Below the pieces are notes generated by a model. That model was not told where the DNA came from. It worked only from the letters and a program-made list of their open reading frames with translations, and ran no database searches. Made by a program: the position numbers and the translations under genes. Below, piece by piece: positions 60,801 through 64,000 of a stretch of 64,000 nucleotides of DNA. Origin of the DNA: Megachile rotundata. Its lineage: Eukaryota > Arthropoda > Insecta > Hymenoptera > Megachilidae. The number at the start of each line of letters is the position of its first letter. Position 1 is the stretch's first letter. The stretch is from NCBI RefSeq assembly GCF_050947335.1, contig NC_134997.1, positions 1,674,001 to 1,738,000 on the forward strand, given 5' to 3'.

Positions 60801-63304
60801 CACAATCACAATCACACAATCACAACCAAACAATCACAATCAAACAATCACGATCGCACCATCACGATCGCACAATCACGATCGCACAATCACGATCGCA
60901 CAATCACGATCGCACAATCACGATCGCACAATCACGATCGCACAATCACGATCGCACAATCACGATCGCACAATCACGATCGCACAATCACGATCGCACA
61001 ATCACGATCGCACAATCACGATCACACAATCACAACCACACAATCACACAGTCACAATCCCACAATCACGATCACACAATCGCAATCACAATCCCACAAT
61101 CACAATGACACAATCACAGTCACGATCACACAATCACAATCACACAATCTCAATCCCACAATCACAATCGCACAATCACAATCGCACTATCACAATCGCA
61201 CTATCACAATCGCACTATCACAACCGCACTATCACAATCACACGATCACAATCACACGATGACAATCACACTATCACGATCACACAATCACAGTCACACA
61301 ATCACACAATCACAATCACACAATCACAGTCACGATCACACAATCACAATCACACAATCTCAATCCCACAATCACAATCACACAATCACAGTCACACAAT
61401 CACAATCACACAATCACACAGTCACGATCCCACAATCACGATCACACAATCACGATCACACAATCACGACCACACAATCACGATGACACAATCACGATCA
61501 CACAATCACAATCACACAATCACAATCACACAATCGCAATCCCACAATCGCAATCATACAATCGCAATCAAACAATCGCAACCACACAAACGCAATCACA
61601 CGATCGCAATCACACGATCGCAATCACACGATCGCAATCACACGATCGCAATCAGACGATCGCAATCACACGATCGCAATCACACGATCGCAATCACACG
61701 ATCACAATCACACGATCACAATCACACTATCACGATCACACAATCACAGTCACACAATCACAATCACACAGTCACACAATCACAATCACACAATCACAGT
61801 CACTATCACACAATCACAATCACACAATCTCAATCCCACAATCACAATCACACAATCACAGTCACACAATCACAATCACACAATCACACAGTCACGATCC
61901 GACAATCACGATCACACAATCACGATCACACAATCACGATCACACAATCACAATCACACAATCACGATCACACAATCACGATCACACAATCACGACCACA
62001 CAATCACGACCACACAATCACGATCACACTATCACGATGACACAATCACGATCACACAATCACGATCACACAATCACGATCACACAATCACGATCACACA
62101 ATCACAATCACACAATCACGATCACACAATCACAATCACACAACCACAACCACACAATCACACAGTCACAATCCCACAATCACGATCACACAATCACGAC
62201 CACACAGTCACAATCACACAATCGCAATCACAATCACACAATCACAATCACACAATCACTGTCAGACAATCACAATCACACAACCACAACCACACAATCA
62301 CACAGTCAGAATCCCACAATCACGATCACCCAATCACGATCACCCAATCACGATCACCCAATCACGATCACACAATCACGATCACACTATCACGATCACA
62401 GTATCACGATCACACAATCACAGTCACACAATCACAATCACACAATCACACAATCACGATCACACAATCACGATCACACAATCACGATCACACAATCACG
62501 ATCACACAATCACGATCACACAATCACAATCACACAATCACAATCACACAATCACAATCACACAATCACCATCACACAATCACCATCACACAGTCACAAT
62601 AACACAATCACACAATCACGATCACACAATCCCGACCACACAATCACGATCACACAATCACAATCACACAGTCACACAAATACAATCACAATCACACAGT
62701 CACGATCCCACAATCACGATCACACAATCACGATCACACAATCACGACCACACAATCACGATGACACAATCACGATCACACAATCACAATCACACAATCA
62801 CAATCACACAATCGCAATCCCACAATCGCAATCATACAATCGCAATCACACAATCGCAACCACACAAACGCAATTACACGATCGCAATCACACGATCGCA
62901 ATCACACGATCGCAATCACACGATCGCAATCACACGATCGCAATCAGACGATCGCAATCACACGATCGCAATCACACGATCGCAATCACACGATCACAAT
63001 CACACGATCACGATCACACTATCACGATCACACAATCACAGTCACACAATCACAATCACACAGTCACACAATCACAGTCACTATCACACAATCACAATCA
63101 CACAATCTCAATCGCACAATCACAATCACACAATCACAGTCACACAATCACAATCACACAATCACACAGTCACGATCCCACAATCACGATCACACAATCA
63201 CGATCACACAATCACGATCACACAATCACAATCACACAATCACGATCACACAATCACGATCACACAATCACGACCACACAATCACGACCACACAATCACG
63301 ATCA
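54867..63304 (+). repeat. 9.5-kb tandem duplication, copy 2 (8,438 bp)
   Basis: It starts with CCCAATCACGATC, as at 45353. Its left part matches copy 1 up to about 49,891, and from about 59,364 it matches copy 1 from about 50,926, so about 1.03 kb is absent. It carries a Q module (58055-58618), the AAATAC module (55,700-55,855) and CGATCGC modules opening at 59569, 61483 and 62761. A second CACAAACACGATC unit near 57,640 is extra relative to copy 1. Confidence 0.92.
59352..59378 (+). other. Deletion/recombination junction in copy 2
   Basis: Left of this point the sequence matches the region ending at about 49,890 (offset 9,472). Right of it, CACAGTCACACAATC matches 50,939 onward (offset 8,438). 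Both sides share CAATCACGATCACA units, so the exact base is hidden in homology of about one unit, as expected for misaligned recombination. Confidence 0.85.
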
Positions 63305-63780
63305 CACTATCACGATGACACAATCACGATCACACAATCACGATCACACAATCACGATCACACAATCACGATCCCACAATCACAATCACACAATCACGAT
63401 CACACAATCACAATCACACAACCACAACCACACAATCACACAGTCACAATCCCACAATCACGATCACACAATCACGACCACACAGTCACAATCACACAAT
63501 CGCAATCACAGTCCCACAATCACAATCACACAATCACAGTCACACAATCACAATCACACAACCACAACCACACAATCACACAGTCAGAATCCCACAATCA
63601 CGATCACCCAATCACGATCACCCAATCACGATCACCCAATCACGATCACACAATCACGATCACACAATCACGATCACAGTATCACGATCACACAATCACA
63701 GTCACACAATCACAATCACACAATCACACAATCACGATCACACAATCACGATCACACAATCACGATCACACAATCACAAT
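63305..63780 (+). repeat. Continuation after the duplication: GATGACAC and CACCCAATC units
   Basis: CACTATCACGATGAC and CAACCACAACC, CAGTCAGAATCCC and a CACCCAATC triplet follow the order seen after 51,676 and 53,590, not the order that follows copy 1 at 54,867. Private variants include CACGATCCC near 63,372 and CACAGTCCC near 63,510. Confidence 0.86.
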
Positions 63781-64000
63781 CACACAGTCACACAATCACA
63801 ATCACATTCACAATCACAATCACAATGACAATCACAATCACACAATCACACAGTCACAATTACTCAATCACGATCACACAATCCCGATCACACAGTCACG
63901 ATCACGCAATCACGATCACACAATCACCGTCACACAATCACAATCACACAGTCACACTATCACAATCACAATCACAATCACACAATCACAATCACACAAT
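63781..64000 (+). repeat. Partial copy of the segment missing from copy 2
   Basis: CACAGTCACACAATC, a hexamer stretch with CACATTCAC and CAATGACAATC, CAATTACTCAATC (63859) and CAATCACCGTC match about 50,260-50,482 at an offset of 13,518. The window ends inside this segment and the array evidently continues to the right. Confidence 0.88.

Larger units (their letters stand above)
1..64000 (+). repeat. 14-bp satellite array filling the whole window
   Basis: The consensus unit read on this strand is CAATCACAATCACA, an 8-mer plus a 6-mer. Its composition is 7 A, 5 C, 2 T and no G, so the strand is extremely skewed and G occurs only in variants. Every unit seen is head-to-tail in one orientation, with no GTGATTG segment on the plus strand. 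Frequent variants are A to G at unit position 8 (CACGATC), 6 (TCGCAAT), 12 (GATCGCA) and 2 (CGATC), A to T or C at position 8, AAT to AGT, and T to C (CAACCAC). No unique DNA, gene, RNA gene or mobile element interrupts it. Continuous arrays of this length are typical of eukaryotic heterochromatin; the host species is not identifiable from the sequence. Confidence 0.98.

Noticed and set aside
1..64000. CRISPR array
   Set aside because: There are no unique spacers; repeat and apparent spacer are the same 14-bp unit.
1..64000. Telomeric repeat
   Set aside because: No TTAGGG/CCCTAA or other short telomere motif in register. AATCCC variants are isolated substitutions in the unit.
1..64000. GATC density as a Dam/SeqA region, or iterons of a replication origin
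   Set aside because: GATC comes only from the CACGATC variant. There is no DnaA-box set, AT-rich unwinding element or replication gene, and 64 kb of iterons is not plausible.
1..64000. Hairpins or inverted repeats marking transposon ends or terminators
   Set aside because: The extreme A/C bias of one strand prevents long self-complementarity. Only short palindromes such as CGATCG and GCGATCGC exist.
1..64000. The whole array as an assembly or sequencing artefact
   Set aside because: Artefact would not easily give ordered rare-variant modules repeated at many offsets with private substitutions. Copy numbers and the near-identical 5.9-kb pair could still be mis-assembled and need read support.
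1..64000. Histidine-rich repeat protein or antifreeze-like protein gene
   Set aside because: The 14-residue repeat looks protein-like, but all three frames give it equally and it continues through module boundaries. No signal peptide, intron or unique terminus is present.

Overview
The window contains no recognisable gene. All 64,000 bases form one continuous tandem-repeat (satellite) array. The unit is 14 bp, CAATCACAATCACA, an 8-mer (CAATCACA) plus a 6-mer (CAATCA). Every copy runs in the same orientation, roughly 4,500 units if the window is divided by 14. I saw no unique-sequence island, transposon, tRNA, rRNA, CRISPR array or inverted segment. An array this long and uniform points to eukaryotic nuclear heterochromatin (centromeric, pericentromeric, subtelomeric or a sex/B chromosome). 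I cannot name the species, and I do not recognise the unit as a published satellite.

The long plus-strand open frames (up to 1,157 codons) follow from the repeat. The consensus has no TAA, TAG or TGA in any forward frame. Because 14 is not a multiple of 3, the frame rotates and reads the same hexamer as His-Asn, then Thr-Ile, then Gln-Ser. The minus strand (TGTGATTGTGATTG) carries TGA in all three frames within 42 bp, so it has no long frames. Starts and stops fall on rare variants (AATGAC, GATGAC, AATAAC, CATAAT).

Layout. 1-2.9 kb: a pure run, a CpG-rich GCGATCGC cluster and mixed variant units. 2,905-14,696: two head-to-tail copies of a 5,896-bp higher-order repeat with three differences seen. 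14.7-27.3 kb: mixed modules, a third partial copy of that repeat (about 17.55-19.29 kb) and three more GCGATCGC clusters. 27.3-45.3 kb: a composite block present three times (near 27.3, 33.5 and 38.9 kb), long runs of CAATCGCAATCACA and CAATCGCGATCACA, and an almost pure 967-bp run at 37,191-38,157. 45,353-63,304: a second large tandem duplication, 9,514 bp then 8,438 bp, the second copy lacking about 1.03 kb at 59,363. A nested 1.9-kb tandem pair lies inside it. 63,305-64,000 resumes with sequence like the segment missing from copy 2.

The interest lies in this hierarchy: point variants at a few unit positions, variant doublets 14 bp apart, homogeneous subfamily runs, 0.5-2 kb modules, and 5.9-9.5 kb tandem duplications whose junctions can be read directly. 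Variation is strand-polarised (A/G exchange on the plus strand, many CpG, few TpG). Boundaries come from aligning landmark variants by eye, and most are uncertain by about one unit.
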